This document shows positions 38,056 through 46,910 of a stretch of DNA of 64,000 nucleotides, piece by piece; the stretch's first letter is position 1; each line of letters begins with the position of its first letter. The translations under genes were made by a program, and so were the position numbers. Origin of the DNA: Geobacter sp. Lineage in GTDB: Bacteria; Desulfobacterota; Desulfuromonadia; Geobacterales; Geobacteraceae. The stretch spans positions 1 through 64,000 of the forward strand of contig POSG01000007.1 of assembly GCA_003314535.1 (NCBI GenBank), in the 5' to 3' direction. The notes under the pieces were generated by a model, which did not search any database, was not told where the DNA came from, and was given only the letters and a program-made list of their open reading frames with translations.

Positions 38056-38286
38056 ATGAAAATCACTACGAAAGGCCAGGTCACCATACCCCGTGATGTC
38101 CGTGAGAAACTGGGGCTGTTGCCCCATTCCGAAGTCGAATTCGTCATCGAGGGAAATGCGGTTCGAATAAAAAAAGTGGAACGCTCTGAAAACCGCGGCA
38201 AAAAGGTCGTGGAAAGGCTGCGGGGAAAAGCAACCGTGCGTATGTCCACAGACGAAATCATGGCTTTGACGAGGGGTGAGAAATAG
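38056..38286 (+). CDS. AbrB/MazE-type antitoxin
   Basis: A 76-residue protein with an N-terminal SpoVT-AbrB domain (MKITTKGQVTIPRDVREKLG). This is the DNA-binding swapped-hairpin fold of VapB/MazE antitoxins. The C-terminus (residues 50-76) should wrap the PIN toxin encoded next. ATG 38056 has GGAGG 8 bases upstream. It probably represses its own promoter just upstream, where ACTTATTTAAGT-like symmetry is seen around 38024. Confidence 0.85.
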   Translation: MKITTKGQVTIPRDVREKLGLLPHSEVEFVIEGNAVRIKKVERSENRGKKVVERLRGKATVRMSTDEIMALTRGEK

Positions 38287-38712
38287 TTGAAGAACTTTGT
38301 GCTGGTGGACAGCAACGTGCTGTTGGATGTTCTTGAAGATGACCCGGAATGGTACGGGTGGTCTTCGAGTCATCTGTCGGACTGCGCCGAAAATTCCATC
38401 CTTGCGGTCAATCCCGTGATCTATTCCGAAGTGTCAATCGGTTTCAACCGGATTGAAGAGTTGGAGGAAGCTCTGACACCGGAGCTGTTCCAACGCCTCC
38501 AGTTGCCATGGGAAGCCTGCTTTCTCGCCGGCAAGAGCTTTCTGGAATACCGAAGGGCCGGTGGTCACCGGCATTCACCCCTCCCGGATTTCTTCATAGG
38601 CGCCCACGCCATAGTGGAAGGCATGACCCTTCTTACCCGTGATGCGGCACGATACAGGTCTTACTTCCCGAAACTGAAACTCATTTCCCCGTCCTGCAAA
38701 GAAAAACCGTAG
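38287..38712 (+). CDS. PIN-domain toxin (VapC-like)
   Basis: A 141-residue PIN RNase. The acidic residues of the active site are seen in VLVDSNVLLDVLE, EVSIGF and PLPDFFIGAHAI, with TRDAARY near the end. Such proteins cleave tRNA or other RNA when not bound by the antitoxin. The start is TTG 38287, touching the antitoxin stop codon, with GAGGGGTGAG upstream, so translation is coupled. This is a typical type II module at the edge of the surface-protein block. Confidence 0.85.
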   Translation: MKNFVLVDSNVLLDVLEDDPEWYGWSSSHLSDCAENSILAVNPVIYSEVSIGFNRIEELEEALTPELFQRLQLPWEACFLAGKSFLEYRRAGGHRHSPLPDFFIGAHAIVEGMTLLTRDAARYRSYFPKLKLISPSCKEKP

Positions 38713-39033
38713 GCTTAACTTTCCTATCCATGATTTGCTGTGCATTTCATTCGTGTCCATTTTTGACATTCGCGGTTGAAGGTTCAGGTACTACAAGGTA
38801 CCGGCGATGCTGAAAACCGTTGTCAGCCACGGATGAACACGGATTTCCACGGATAAAGGCTTGAACTGATTGTTGTTAAGCATTTAGTGTTTCATCCGTG
38901 ACCATTCGTGTTCATCCGTGGCTGAAGGTTTCGGCTTTCGAATTCAACTCTGAAGACAATGACCACGTAAAAAAGGGGAACAGCCAACAGCTGATCCCCT
39001 ATCCGCATATCCGTAGAATCTCATTCAGCTTTT
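38713..39033. repeat. CACGGATGAACACGGAT repeats in gene-free gap
   Basis: An arm of CACGGAT units (38824-38859) faces a complementary arm (38891-38925). A more diverged copy lies at 38728-38785. The gap of 321 bases otherwise has no gene. Confidence 0.7.
38969..39000 (-). terminator. Terminator of the leftward transporter operon
   Basis: On the - strand GGGGATCAGC and GCTGTTCCCC arms close on a TGTTG-type loop and are followed by TTTTTT. Confidence 0.75.
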
Positions 39034-39600
39034 TCAGCTCTGACTATCTCCCGGCCCGGGGATGAGACGGTTAGCCTGCAGCCTCCGCACCACCGAGGGC
39101 ACGAGCGCAGCACCCGCAGCACCGAACAGTGAGCTGAAGGTAGTTGTGATGAGAATGTGCTGCACGATGATCTCCTCTTCTATCCCCATGAGAACGTCAA
39201 GTGCAACACCGGTGATAGCCTTGGTTGCCGAGGCCAGGGCGCCGACGACGATGCAGGGAATGAGCCGAGCCGGCAGGGCCGGATAAAAAAACGCTGCGCC
39301 ATCGACGAAAAGAGCCGGCATGACGAAGTTGGCCATTATGAGAGGACCGTTCTTCCCCATGCCAAGCATGAAGCTCACCACACCAGCTATAAGACCAACC
39401 AGCGTGGAAGCCCCCAGCTTGGGCACGCACCCCCGCGCCATGACGAGAAAAAACATCATGAAAAACATCGAGTGGCCGGGAAGATTCAGCTTCATCCGGA
39501 GCGCAGCCCTGGTTATTACGATGAAGGTGGCGCAGAAACCCAGCAGCAGCGCCTCGCGCAGCGTGAAGCGGTTCCAGAGAAAGGTCGTGTTTTTTTCCAT
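39034..39600 (-). CDS. ECF-type S component-like membrane protein
   Basis: A 188-residue protein with five or six membrane segments, the size and shape of an ECF transporter substrate-specific subunit (HSMFFMMFFLVMARG, LGMGKNGPLIMANFVMPALF). The specificity is unknown. The gene starts at ATG 39600 with AAGGAG 8 bases upstream and is the last of five on this strand. Its neighbours are the EcfT and ECF ATPase genes, which supports the S-component reading. A multi-copy heptamer array separates it from ecfT. Confidence 0.65.
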   Translation of the reverse strand: MEKNTTFLWNRFTLREALLLGFCATFIVITRAALRMKLNLPGHSMFFMMFFLVMARGCVPKLGASTLVGLIAGVVSFMLGMGKNGPLIMANFVMPALFVDGAAFFYPALPARLIPCIVVGALASATKAITGVALDVLMGIEEEIIVQHILITTTFSSLFGAAGAALVPSVVRRLQANRLIPGPGDSQS

Positions 39601-39613
39601 GATATCTCCTTTC

Positions 39614-39801
39614 AGGAGCAGAATTCGGGAGTCAGAATTCAGAATTCAGAAGAAAGGCAAAAAAAAGCTTCTGTTGCAAAAGTTCAGGTGGCTTCTGAAT
39701 GCTGTTTTCTTTCAGTCTTCTGCCTCTTCATTCTGACTTCTGTATTCTGACTCCTGACTTCTGTATTCTGACTCCTGACTTCTGTATTCTGTATTCTGAC
39801 C
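39614..39801. repeat. Heptamer arrays overlapping the ecfT 3' end
   Basis: CAGAATT/GAGTCAG units at 39614-39655 and the complementary ATTCTGA/CTCCTGA/CTTCTGT units at 39728-39801 form an inverted pair. The right arm lies inside the coding frame of the EcfT-like gene and encodes its last VRSQNTE repeats. Confidence 0.8.
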
Positions 39802-40499
39802 CCTTCGGGGTCATAATACGTCCTTTCCGGGCGTAAGCCGAACCCGCGCGCCTCTGCGGAAAGGGATGCCTCGTCGGCGGTCTTCAGGGCGCGGATGATC
39901 AGGGGTATCATAAGGCAGTGGAACAGGTCACGCCAGCTGCGGGGATTGAGGAGTTCACGGGGCGAAAGGCGCGCTCCCCGGATCCGCTGGGCCATGGCGA
40001 TTTCCCGGATGTCGCGAGCGAACACCGGCACGAAGCGGAAGCAGATGAATATCAGGAAAGCCAGCCGATACGGCATGATCTTCCGCAGCCCCCGCATGAG
40101 CTGGGAAGTCTGGGTTGTGCGGAGGAAGACGATCCCGGGAACGAAGAACAGCACGATCTGGATCGAGGTCCGCGTGCCGGGCCAGAGTCCGGCCATTCCA
40201 TGCTTGAACAGGTACAGGCCGATGATCAGAGCCATTTGAATGAGAAAAAAACGCACGTCGCGCCAAAGGTCCCAGAGTGTAAGCCTGGCTGCGAAGTAGT
40301 AAACTGCGCCAATCAACACCACCACGCCTACTGACCACGGCTCGCGCACCGAGATGGCCGCGGCGCAGAACGCCATTCCTAACAGCAGCTTCCAGCCGGC
40401 ACCGATGCGATGGACAGGCGAATCGATCTCCCGGAACTGGCAGGCGTAATCGCTGCTGCGGACCTTCTTCGACCGTTTCTGCAGGTCAGCTTTCCCCAA
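39684..40499 (-). CDS. ecfT: ECF transporter transmembrane protein EcfT
   Basis: A 271-residue polytopic membrane protein of the EcfT/CbiQ family, which couples the ATPases to the S component. The C-terminal domain holds two Ala-Arg-Gly-type coupling motifs: QRIRGARLS and EARGFGLRPERT. The start is uncertain. I favour TTG 40499, which overlaps the ATPase stop by 14 bases and has GGGGG upstream. The final 28 residues consist of VRSQNTE repeats created by an intergenic heptamer array, so the native stop has been lost and the tail extended. Confidence 0.8.
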   Translation of the reverse strand: MGKADLQKRSKKVRSSDYACQFREIDSPVHRIGAGWKLLLGMAFCAAAISVREPWSVGVVVLIGAVYYFAARLTLWDLWRDVRFFLIQMALIIGLYLFKHGMAGLWPGTRTSIQIVLFFVPGIVFLRTTQTSQLMRGLRKIMPYRLAFLIFICFRFVPVFARDIREIAMAQRIRGARLSPRELLNPRSWRDLFHCLMIPLIIRALKTADEASLSAEARGFGLRPERTYYDPEGVRIQNTEVRSQNTEVRSQNTEVRMKRQKTERKQHSEAT

Positions 40500-41865
40500 T
40501 GGCGCCCCCTTCCATGAAAAGCGCCCGGTCAGGCCACGTAGGGTCAGGGAGCGGATCATGCGATGCAATCAGGACGGTGGCCCCGTATTGATCACGGATA
40601 TCGGTGAGGATGGAGAGAAAACGCCTCCGCTGCCGGACGTCCAGACCGGCGAAAGGTTCGTCCAGGAGCAGCACTTCCGGACGGGGCGCAATGACCGATG
40701 CCAGCGTTACCCTGTGCTGCTCGCCGAAACTGAGGGAAAGGGGCAGGCGCTCAGCAAGGTGGCCGGCCTCACAAATGTGCAGGGCCTCGCTCACCGCCGA
40801 CTGGACCCGATCCTTGGGCATCCGCATTTTGCGCAGGGCAAAGGCAACTTCATCGAAGACGGTGTCCTCGAACAGCTGGCGCTGGGGATTCTGGAACAGG
40901 TACCCCACCTTGCCCAGGAGCCTGCCGCTGTGAGGGCCGCGTACGCCCGCGACTTCAACCGATCCGCCATCCGGCTTGGAAATACCCGCCAGGCACCGGA
41001 GAAAAGTGGATTTGCCCGAACCGTTGATGCCGTACAGATGGACCAGTTCGCCCCTGTTTATCGTAAGAGAGACATTCCTGAGCACTTCGCCGGTTTCCGG
41101 GTAGGAGAGGGTCAGGTTTTCCACGATTACGGCGGGACTGCCCTCCTTTACGCTGCCGCTCCGGACTGATCCTGAAGCTGCAGGCGGCGGCAGGCAGTCA
41201 ACCGGTATACTGTCGCTCATATCCCTCAACCTTCCCGCCTCCATGACCAGGAAACGGTCGGCAAGCTCCCGGAACGGAAGCAGGTTGTGCTCCACGATCA
41301 CCAGGGTCATGCCGCGGGACTTGAGCCCTTCAAGAACCGCTGCAAGCTCCTCCTTGCCCACCGCATCAAGTTGGGCGGTGGGTTCGTCCAGAAGCAGCAG
41401 GCGGGGCTCCATGGAAAGGACCGACGCAATGGCCAGTCGGTGCTTCTGCCCGGCCGAAAAACGCTCCACGTTGCGGTCGCCGAACGCTGCCAGGCCAACC
41501 GCATCAAGAGCGGCTCCGATCCGGTGACAAATCTCCCCGGGAGGCACGCAGAGGTTTTCAGGACCGAAGGCCACTTCATCATAGACCGTCGTGCAGAGTA
41601 TCTGCGACTCTGCATTCTGAAAGACGAAACCGATTGCCGAGCGGTCGACCCCGCCGGTAATCGCATCACCGTTGAAGCGTATTTCACCAGCCAGGCTCCC
41701 CTGGTGGAGGAGCCCCTTTATGGCCATGAGCAAGGTGGTCTTGCCGCATCCCGAATTGCCGGTGATGCAGACGCATTCGCCCGGGCGCACCTGGAAAGAA
41801 AACCCGGAAAGGGCCGGGGCGCCCCCTCCGGGATAGGAATATGTCAGATCACTTACCTGCAGCAT
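40486..41865 (-). CDS. ecfA: ECF transporter ATPase, two fused ABC domains
   Basis: A 459-residue protein with two complete ABC domains. The first has Walker A GNSGCGKTT (about residues 36-44), signature FSAGQKHR and Walker B LLLLDEPTAQLD. The second has Walker A GINGSGKST (about 273-281), signature LSFGEQHR and Walker B VLLLDEPFAGLD. In ECF systems these are normally two proteins, EcfA and EcfA'. They power uptake across the inner membrane. The ATG lies 2 bases after the stop of the binding-protein gene. Confidence 0.85.
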   Translation of the reverse strand: MLQVSDLTYSYPGGGAPALSGFSFQVRPGECVCITGNSGCGKTTLLMAIKGLLHQGSLAGEIRFNGDAITGGVDRSAIGFVFQNAESQILCTTVYDEVAFGPENLCVPPGEICHRIGAALDAVGLAAFGDRNVERFSAGQKHRLAIASVLSMEPRLLLLDEPTAQLDAVGKEELAAVLEGLKSRGMTLVIVEHNLLPFRELADRFLVMEAGRLRDMSDSIPVDCLPPPAASGSVRSGSVKEGSPAVIVENLTLSYPETGEVLRNVSLTINRGELVHLYGINGSGKSTFLRCLAGISKPDGGSVEVAGVRGPHSGRLLGKVGYLFQNPQRQLFEDTVFDEVAFALRKMRMPKDRVQSAVSEALHICEAGHLAERLPLSLSFGEQHRVTLASVIAPRPEVLLLDEPFAGLDVRQRRRFLSILTDIRDQYGATVLIASHDPLPDPTWPDRALFMEGGAIGES

Positions 41866-41867
41866 TG

Positions 41868-42743
41868 TTATTGATTCTGTGATGCATATTTGATCGCCAT
41901 GGGGCTCACAGGGTAGAAAAAAGGGAACCCGCCATTCTTGTCTTTTCCGTAATCGGCAATGAATTTCTGGACTTTTTCCGAAAGAAGAAAACTGGAAAGC
42001 GCCCTTGCGCCCTTGACATTAGCCTTTGGAAAGACAAGGGGATTGGCTTCCATCACTATATAGGGGCGCTTCATGGTGGGGTCTCTATCGACAAGTATTT
42101 TCATATTGTGGCTCGAAACCTTTCCCATGGTAATCGGCATTCTGCCGAACACGAGATAGGCTTTGTGCCTTGCGGCAAACCCGATGAAATCCAGGTGACC
42201 TCCACTTTCGTCCTTGAGATACCATTTCCCCTTGGGGTGGATGCCAACACGCTTCCAAAGTGTGTGGGACAATTCACGCGCGCCGATATCCTGTATATCC
42301 ACGAAATTGGCGCGTGCCCCGGCAATCTTCTTCAGCGCCTCGGCGCCGTCCGTCATGCCGGAAATTTTTGCGGGGTCCGAAGCAGGCCCGACGATCACCA
42401 GGTCATTCCGCGTCCACGGGCGCATGTTCACCCCAAAACCGTCGGCCACCAGGTCGGTGGTTATGTCCCCTGAATGCATGGTCAGAAGGTCCACCTCCCC
42501 TTTGCGCAAGGATTCGGCAAGCTTGGGCCGCTGGCCTTCGGACACGACCTCGACCTTGTAGCCGGTATCGGCCTCGAACATCCTGGTGATTTCGTCCCAC
42601 AGGCCCGTGGTTATGGCCATGCCCCCGATCACCGCACATCTGACTGTCCTGCCGCCTGGCGGCTCAGCCGGCACATTATTCTCTGTCGCGGAAGCGGGGC
42701 ATGCAGCCAAGAGTACTAGAAACAATGCCAAACGTGCAATCAT
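41868..42743 (-). CDS. TupA-like periplasmic binding protein (tungstate candidate)
   Basis: A 291-residue exported protein with a signal peptide (ending PASA). The order of blocks ADTGYKVEVVSEGQ, EVDLLTMHSGDITTDLVADG, NDLVIVGPASDPAKI and DIQDIGARELSHTLWKR matches the TupA branch of oxyanion-binding proteins (tungstate/molybdate). A classical tungstate system would pair it with TupBC, but here the next genes are ECF components. GGGAGGTGA precedes ATG 42743. The ligand is inferred from family resemblance; a related anion is possible. Confidence 0.65.
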   Translation of the reverse strand: MIARLALFLVLLAACPASATENNVPAEPPGGRTVRCAVIGGMAITTGLWDEITRMFEADTGYKVEVVSEGQRPKLAESLRKGEVDLLTMHSGDITTDLVADGFGVNMRPWTRNDLVIVGPASDPAKISGMTDGAEALKKIAGARANFVDIQDIGARELSHTLWKRVGIHPKGKWYLKDESGGHLDFIGFAARHKAYLVFGRMPITMGKVSSHNMKILVDRDPTMKRPYIVMEANPLVFPKANVKGARALSSFLLSEKVQKFIADYGKDKNGGFPFFYPVSPMAIKYASQNQ

Positions 42744-42819
42744 GAAGTCACCTCCCGAAAAAGCTTGATCTGACTACGTGTTATCCGTACTCCGGGCACA
42801 CGGGTCAACATTCTGTCCA

Positions 42820-44856
42820 TCATAGCCCGAAACGGTACTCGAAGCCGCCATAGATGAACCTGCCGGGGCGCGGTATTCCGTAGCTGTCCTCGTAATCCTT
42901 GTTGAAAAGGTTGTCGATCCCGAAGTACGCAACCACCTTCTTGTTGAAAAGTTTCTGGCTGAGTTTCATGTTGACGAGGATGTAATTGGCCATTTGCGCC
43001 TTGCCTACCGTGGCGATCTGCTGCTTGGTATAGACGTAGGAATTTGCCACATAGACCACGGAGAGAAACGGCGTCAGGCCGAAATCGAAATCGTACTTCC
43101 CGTAAACGGCGACCTTGTCGCGGGGAACATACTGCACTTCATCCCGGCCGACACCCGAACGATCTTCCGACTCATTGCGAGTGTAGCTCGCCTTCAAGGT
43201 AAGCCTGGGGAGGAAACTGGTCTCCAGCGAAGTCTCGAAACCGTAGAATCGGTACAAGGAAAAGTTGGTGTTTTTCGGCCGCGGCAGATTCTGGTTCACG
43301 GCAATGAAATTATACGCGTCGCTCTTGAACAGGCTGAGCTTGAACTGGCTTCTCCACGGCAGCCTCTGCTCCAGCCCCAGCTGGTAATGGTACACCCTCT
43401 CGGTCGTCAGCTGGTTGTTGTCGGTATCCTTCAGGTAAAGCTGGCTCAGCGAGGGAAACCTGATGTTGCGCTGGAAAGCCGCCTTGAGCCGGGTGTTCTT
43501 GTAAGGATCATAGGTCAGGCTTGTCGAGATGCTGTAGTCCTCGAGATTCTTTTCATCCCTGAACTGCCAGTGGTGGGCATAGCCCGCCGCAAAGCCGATG
43601 TTCCTTGCTACCGGGACTTCATATTCGATCGCCGTGGAACAGATGTACAGGTCGTAATGGCTGTTGGTCGGATGGAGTTCAAAAGGCGGGCTGCCGACCC
43701 CTCCCATCTGGCCTCCGTATTTCCACACGCCTGAGTCCTCCCAGGTGTCCCATTCACCGGAAAAACCCAGGGTGACAATCCCGGCCCGGCCCAGATCGTA
43801 TTTCGGCTGGACCGAAGCGCCTCTGCCCGTTCCCTTGTTCCTGATCTTCATCGATCCCGGCACGTTGGGATCGTCGAACGAGTTATAGTTCTCGTTATCG
43901 TACTGGTTGTTGTCCTGGTCCATCCGGTTGTAATAGATCATGGACCGTATATTGAGGTCCTTTGTGGCCGAATAATCTGCGGCAAGCTGCAGGGTGATGC
44001 CGGTATAGTCGTCGACCCGTCCGTATTTGGGCGCCGGGGAATAGGGATCGAAAGTGTTGTCGATGGCACTGGCCGGTTTCCCGTATCCACCCTGCACATA
44101 ATTTCCCGTAAAGGCGAGATAAAGATCGTTGTTGGGATTGAAGCCCACGTTCAGGAAAACATTTCTCCTGGTGCTGTCGCTGTTTTTCCGGTAGCCGGCC
44201 CCTTCTTCGGGGGTCGCCGTGAACGACTTGGCAAGGGGAAACCGGTCCCGGTCGTACCCGGATGCGCTGAGGAAGAAGTCGAATTTCCCCTTTCCTCCCG
44301 ACAGGCTGGCCTTTGCAAGATAGGGAGCGCCATCCCCGGCCTCGTACCCGACCATTCCGCTCAGCCCTTTCCGGCCTTTCTTGGTTATGATGTTGATGAC
44401 GCCTCCGAGACCGCCCTGGCCGTACAGAACCGAACTCGCTCCCGCGGTAACCTTAATCTTGGCGATATTCTCCACCGGGATCGTCGACGGGTCGAACTGC
44501 TGGTCAAATGCCGAGTTCATGGGAATTCCGTCCACCATGAGCAGGACGTGCCTCGTCCGGAAACCGCGGATATCGATGCGCGGAACACCCTCGTTGCCGA
44601 CCCTGACGTTCACGTCCGACATCAGGACTAAGGCCTCATCGAGTGTTCTCGCGTTGGATTTTTTCAATTCTTCCGCCGTTATCTCATGTACGGTCTCAGC
44701 ACTCTCGATCCCGCTCAAAGGCGCCGACACCACAACCTCTCCAAGGGTAAATATATCCTCTCCCTGGTCTTCAGGCGAGCCGAAAGCCCACGCATGGGTA
44801 CCTGAAAGGAGTAAGGCCGCGACAAAAAAAGCAGCGAGGGTTTTATTCATTATCAT
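42820..44856 (-). CDS. TonB-dependent outer-membrane receptor
   Basis: A 678-residue protein with a signal peptide (ending AWA). A TonB-box-like FTLGEVVVSA is followed by a plug domain (about residues 50-160, with GFRTRHVLLMVDGIPM and GASSVLYGQGGLGGVINI), then a 22-strand barrel ending in EYRFGL. It imports a scarce ligand across the outer membrane using TonB energy. It is the first gene of the operon whose later members are a TupA-like protein and ECF parts, so the same ligand is implied. ATG 44856 has GAGG 6 bases upstream. Confidence 0.85.
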   Translation of the reverse strand: MIMNKTLAAFFVAALLLSGTHAWAFGSPEDQGEDIFTLGEVVVSAPLSGIESAETVHEITAEELKKSNARTLDEALVLMSDVNVRVGNEGVPRIDIRGFRTRHVLLMVDGIPMNSAFDQQFDPSTIPVENIAKIKVTAGASSVLYGQGGLGGVINIITKKGRKGLSGMVGYEAGDGAPYLAKASLSGGKGKFDFFLSASGYDRDRFPLAKSFTATPEEGAGYRKNSDSTRRNVFLNVGFNPNNDLYLAFTGNYVQGGYGKPASAIDNTFDPYSPAPKYGRVDDYTGITLQLAADYSATKDLNIRSMIYYNRMDQDNNQYDNENYNSFDDPNVPGSMKIRNKGTGRGASVQPKYDLGRAGIVTLGFSGEWDTWEDSGVWKYGGQMGGVGSPPFELHPTNSHYDLYICSTAIEYEVPVARNIGFAAGYAHHWQFRDEKNLEDYSISTSLTYDPYKNTRLKAAFQRNIRFPSLSQLYLKDTDNNQLTTERVYHYQLGLEQRLPWRSQFKLSLFKSDAYNFIAVNQNLPRPKNTNFSLYRFYGFETSLETSFLPRLTLKASYTRNESEDRSGVGRDEVQYVPRDKVAVYGKYDFDFGLTPFLSVVYVANSYVYTKQQIATVGKAQMANYILVNMKLSQKLFNKKVVAYFGIDNLFNKDYEDSYGIPRPGRFIYGGFEYRFGL

Positions 44857-44886
44857 GATGATCCTCAACGGATACCTGGATTAGAA

Positions 44887-44950
44887 AACGTTATCAAAAT
44901 ACTTGAAAAGACTCAACGTTATATACTATATTGTATAATTGTTGCGCAAT
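44887..44950 (-). promoter_or_regulatory. Promoter region with two AACGTTAT operators
   Basis: AACGTTAT occurs at 44887-44894 and 44915-44922, 28 bases apart. The second continues into an imperfect palindrome, CAACGTTATA facing TATAATTGTTG (44914-44944). On the - strand a TTGCGC/TATATA promoter pair with an 18-base spacer overlaps it. The CGTTATAT core resembles ModE boxes, which would fit metal-oxyanion control of the operon. Confidence 0.45.
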
Positions 44951-45117
44951 AGAATTATAAAATTACAGATTATATGCTCGGGATATAATGGAACTGGCTT
45001 GCCTTGTTCTATCATTCCAAGGCTCAGGCCCACCTTCAACCCGGCGCGAATTTTCCTGTCGCATTTTCCTGCATTGTGTGATAAATAGTAAAATTCATCG
45101 TTCGGGAATATTCTTCA

Positions 45118-45193
45118 GGGGATGTAGCTCAGCTGGGAGAGCGATGCGTTCGCAACGCATAGGTCGACGGTTCGATCCCGTTCATCTCCACCA
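45118..45193 (+). tRNA. tRNA-Ala (anticodon CGC)
   Basis: A complete cloverleaf: acceptor GGGGATG/CATCTCC, D-arm GCTC/GAGC, anticodon stem ATGCG/CGCAT with loop TTCGCAA (CGC, reading GCG), T-stem GACGG/CCGTT and an encoded CCA end. It is 76 bases long. It stands alone. Confidence 0.97.
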
Positions 45194-45198
45194 ATAAA

Positions 45199-45236
45199 AA
45201 CAAGGGCTTCCATGGTATCATGGAAGCCCTTGTTCG
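45199..45236 (+). terminator. tRNA terminator
   Basis: A perfect 16-base stem starting AACAAGGGCTTCC (45199-45214 with 45219-45234) around a GTAT loop, 5 bases after the tRNA. The T run is modest. Confidence 0.8.
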
Positions 45237-45422
45237 TTTCTTAGGGACAATATAAGCACATTGGCGAATGCAATTTGTCTATCCAGAAATGGATCCAGGC
45301 AATGCTTGCAAAGGTATTACCCACGCAATCTCATTTGCTTTTTCGAGTATGAGCGCACAAAGATCAACTTTAGACACGTCTCATTTCAGGGAAAGCTTAC
45401 GACATGAAGCCGGAACCTGCGT

Positions 45423-45450
45423 AAAAAAGCCCGCGGGAACGGGCTTTTTT
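45423..45450 (-). terminator. Bidirectional terminator of the regulator operon
   Basis: A GCCCG/CGGGC stem with an AAAAAA lead and TTTTTT end, which works on both strands. It lies 42 bases after the stop of the response regulator gene on the - strand. Confidence 0.85.
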
Positions 45451-45491
45451 CGATGCGACACGAATATGTATCCGGCCGTGCTGGCCGGCTT

Positions 45492-46910
45492 CTACTCTTT
45501 GGCTTTGGCTTTCTGCAGCCGCTTGTTGAGAGTCTGCCGGGTAATGCCGAGCAAACAGGCGGCAACACCCTGGTTTCCTCTTGACTGCTCCATCGCTTCC
45601 TTTATCAGGTAATCTTCAACCTCGCTCAACTTCGGAAGGCGCTGCAGAGCCCCCTGGAGCGCCCCAACCACTGTTTCGGCAAGCTGAGAACCGGCATCGG
45701 GAGAAGCAGGGCAATTGCCGATTACCTCCCTGAACCGTTCCTGGGGAAGCAAGCCGGACCGGTGGCGAACCACTGCATCGGAAACCATTGCTTTCAACTC
45801 CCGCACATTTCCAGGGAAATCATACGCCTTGAGCAGGGTTACCAACTCATTATTATAGGTGGGTTTCTTCTTTTTCAGGGCACGGGCCGTTTGCTCACTG
45901 AAATATTCCAGCAGCAAGGGGATGTCTTCGAGGCGCTCCCGCAACGGGGGAATATGCACCTGGTGAGTGCACAGGCGAAAATAAAGATCATTGCGGAACT
46001 TCCCTTTTGTTGTCTGTTCGCGCAGGTCCTTGTTTGTTGCCACGATAATCCTGGCATCGCTGGTCAATGCGGAATCCTCGCCAACGGGATAATATTCCTG
46101 CTCCTGCAGCAAGCGCAAAAGCTTCATCTGCGAGATTTCCGTCAGGTCGCCGATTTCATCGAGAAAAAGTGTTCCGCCGGCAGCTTTCGCAATGAGACCG
46201 CTGCGCGCCTGGTCAGCACCGGTAAAGGCGCCTTTCCTGTGGCCGAAAAGCGTATCTGAAAACATATTGTCGTCAAGTCCGGCAACATTTACCGGTACGA
46301 ACTTCCCGCGCACACCGCTCAATTCATGAATGGCCCTGGCCACCAGTTCCTTTCCCACACCTGTCTCACCGGTGATGATGACCGGCAGTTGCGATGGGGC
46401 AATGACTTCGCAATACTGGAACATGGACAGCATTTTCGGGCTGGCTGTTATGATGGAAGAAAAAGCGGCAGGGTGCTTGATCCTGTTGCTGAGCAGCTGT
46501 TCCCGCAACTGTGTCACCTGGTTTTTCAGGTCACGGATTTCCAGCGCCCGTTTTACGGATGAGATCAGGCGGGAATTTTCCACCGGCTTTACCAGGTAGT
46601 CGAAAGCGCCGACTTTCATGCATTCTACAGCAATTTCCACCTCGTCAGACGCAGTCATGACTATTACCGGGATTTGCGGGTAGTCGCGACGAATGTTGTT
46701 GAGCAACTCCCTGCCGGATACGTAGGGCATGAGAAGATCAAGTACGATGACGCTTACGTTTTCCGCCTGCAGGAGCGGCAACACCTGGCGACTGTCATCG
46801 ATGGTCCTTACTTCATGCATGCCGGCCAGACGCAGCAGGGATTTTGATGAAAGCAGAATGTGCTGTTCATCGTCAACCAACAGGATCGGTAATGCATTTT
46901 CATTCATCAT
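45492..46910 (-). CDS. NtrC-type sigma-54 response regulator
   Basis: A 472-residue protein. A receiver domain (residues 1-125) has the acidic pair Asp13-Asp14, phospho-acceptor Asp58 and Lys108. The AAA+ domain (about 150-390) has Walker A GETGVGKE (181-188) and the sigma-54 contact GAFTGA (227-232). A Fis-type helix-turn-helix lies at the end (about 445-470, GVAACLLGITRQTLNKRLQ). It activates sigma-54 promoters once phosphorylated by its partner kinase. Its ATG overlaps the kinase stop by 4 bases (ATGA). It lies divergent from the alcohol dehydrogenase operon, which has a sigma-54 promoter, and so is its likely activator. Confidence 0.9.
   Translation of the reverse strand: MMNENALPILLVDDEQHILLSSKSLLRLAGMHEVRTIDDSRQVLPLLQAENVSVIVLDLLMPYVSGRELLNNIRRDYPQIPVIVMTASDEVEIAVECMKVGAFDYLVKPVENSRLISSVKRALEIRDLKNQVTQLREQLLSNRIKHPAAFSSIITASPKMLSMFQYCEVIAPSQLPVIITGETGVGKELVARAIHELSGVRGKFVPVNVAGLDDNMFSDTLFGHRKGAFTGADQARSGLIAKAAGGTLFLDEIGDLTEISQMKLLRLLQEQEYYPVGEDSALTSDARIIVATNKDLREQTTKGKFRNDLYFRLCTHQVHIPPLRERLEDIPLLLEYFSEQTARALKKKKPTYNNELVTLLKAYDFPGNVRELKAMVSDAVVRHRSGLLPQERFREVIGNCPASPDAGSQLAETVVGALQGALQRLPKLSEVEDYLIKEAMEQSRGNQGVAACLLGITRQTLNKRLQKAKAKE

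Noticed and set aside
41868-42743. Phosphate-binding PstS identity for the binding protein
   Set aside because: The block order, with VDLLTMHSG and NDLVIVGP followed by GARELSHTLWK, fits the TupA branch better, and no pst genes are present.
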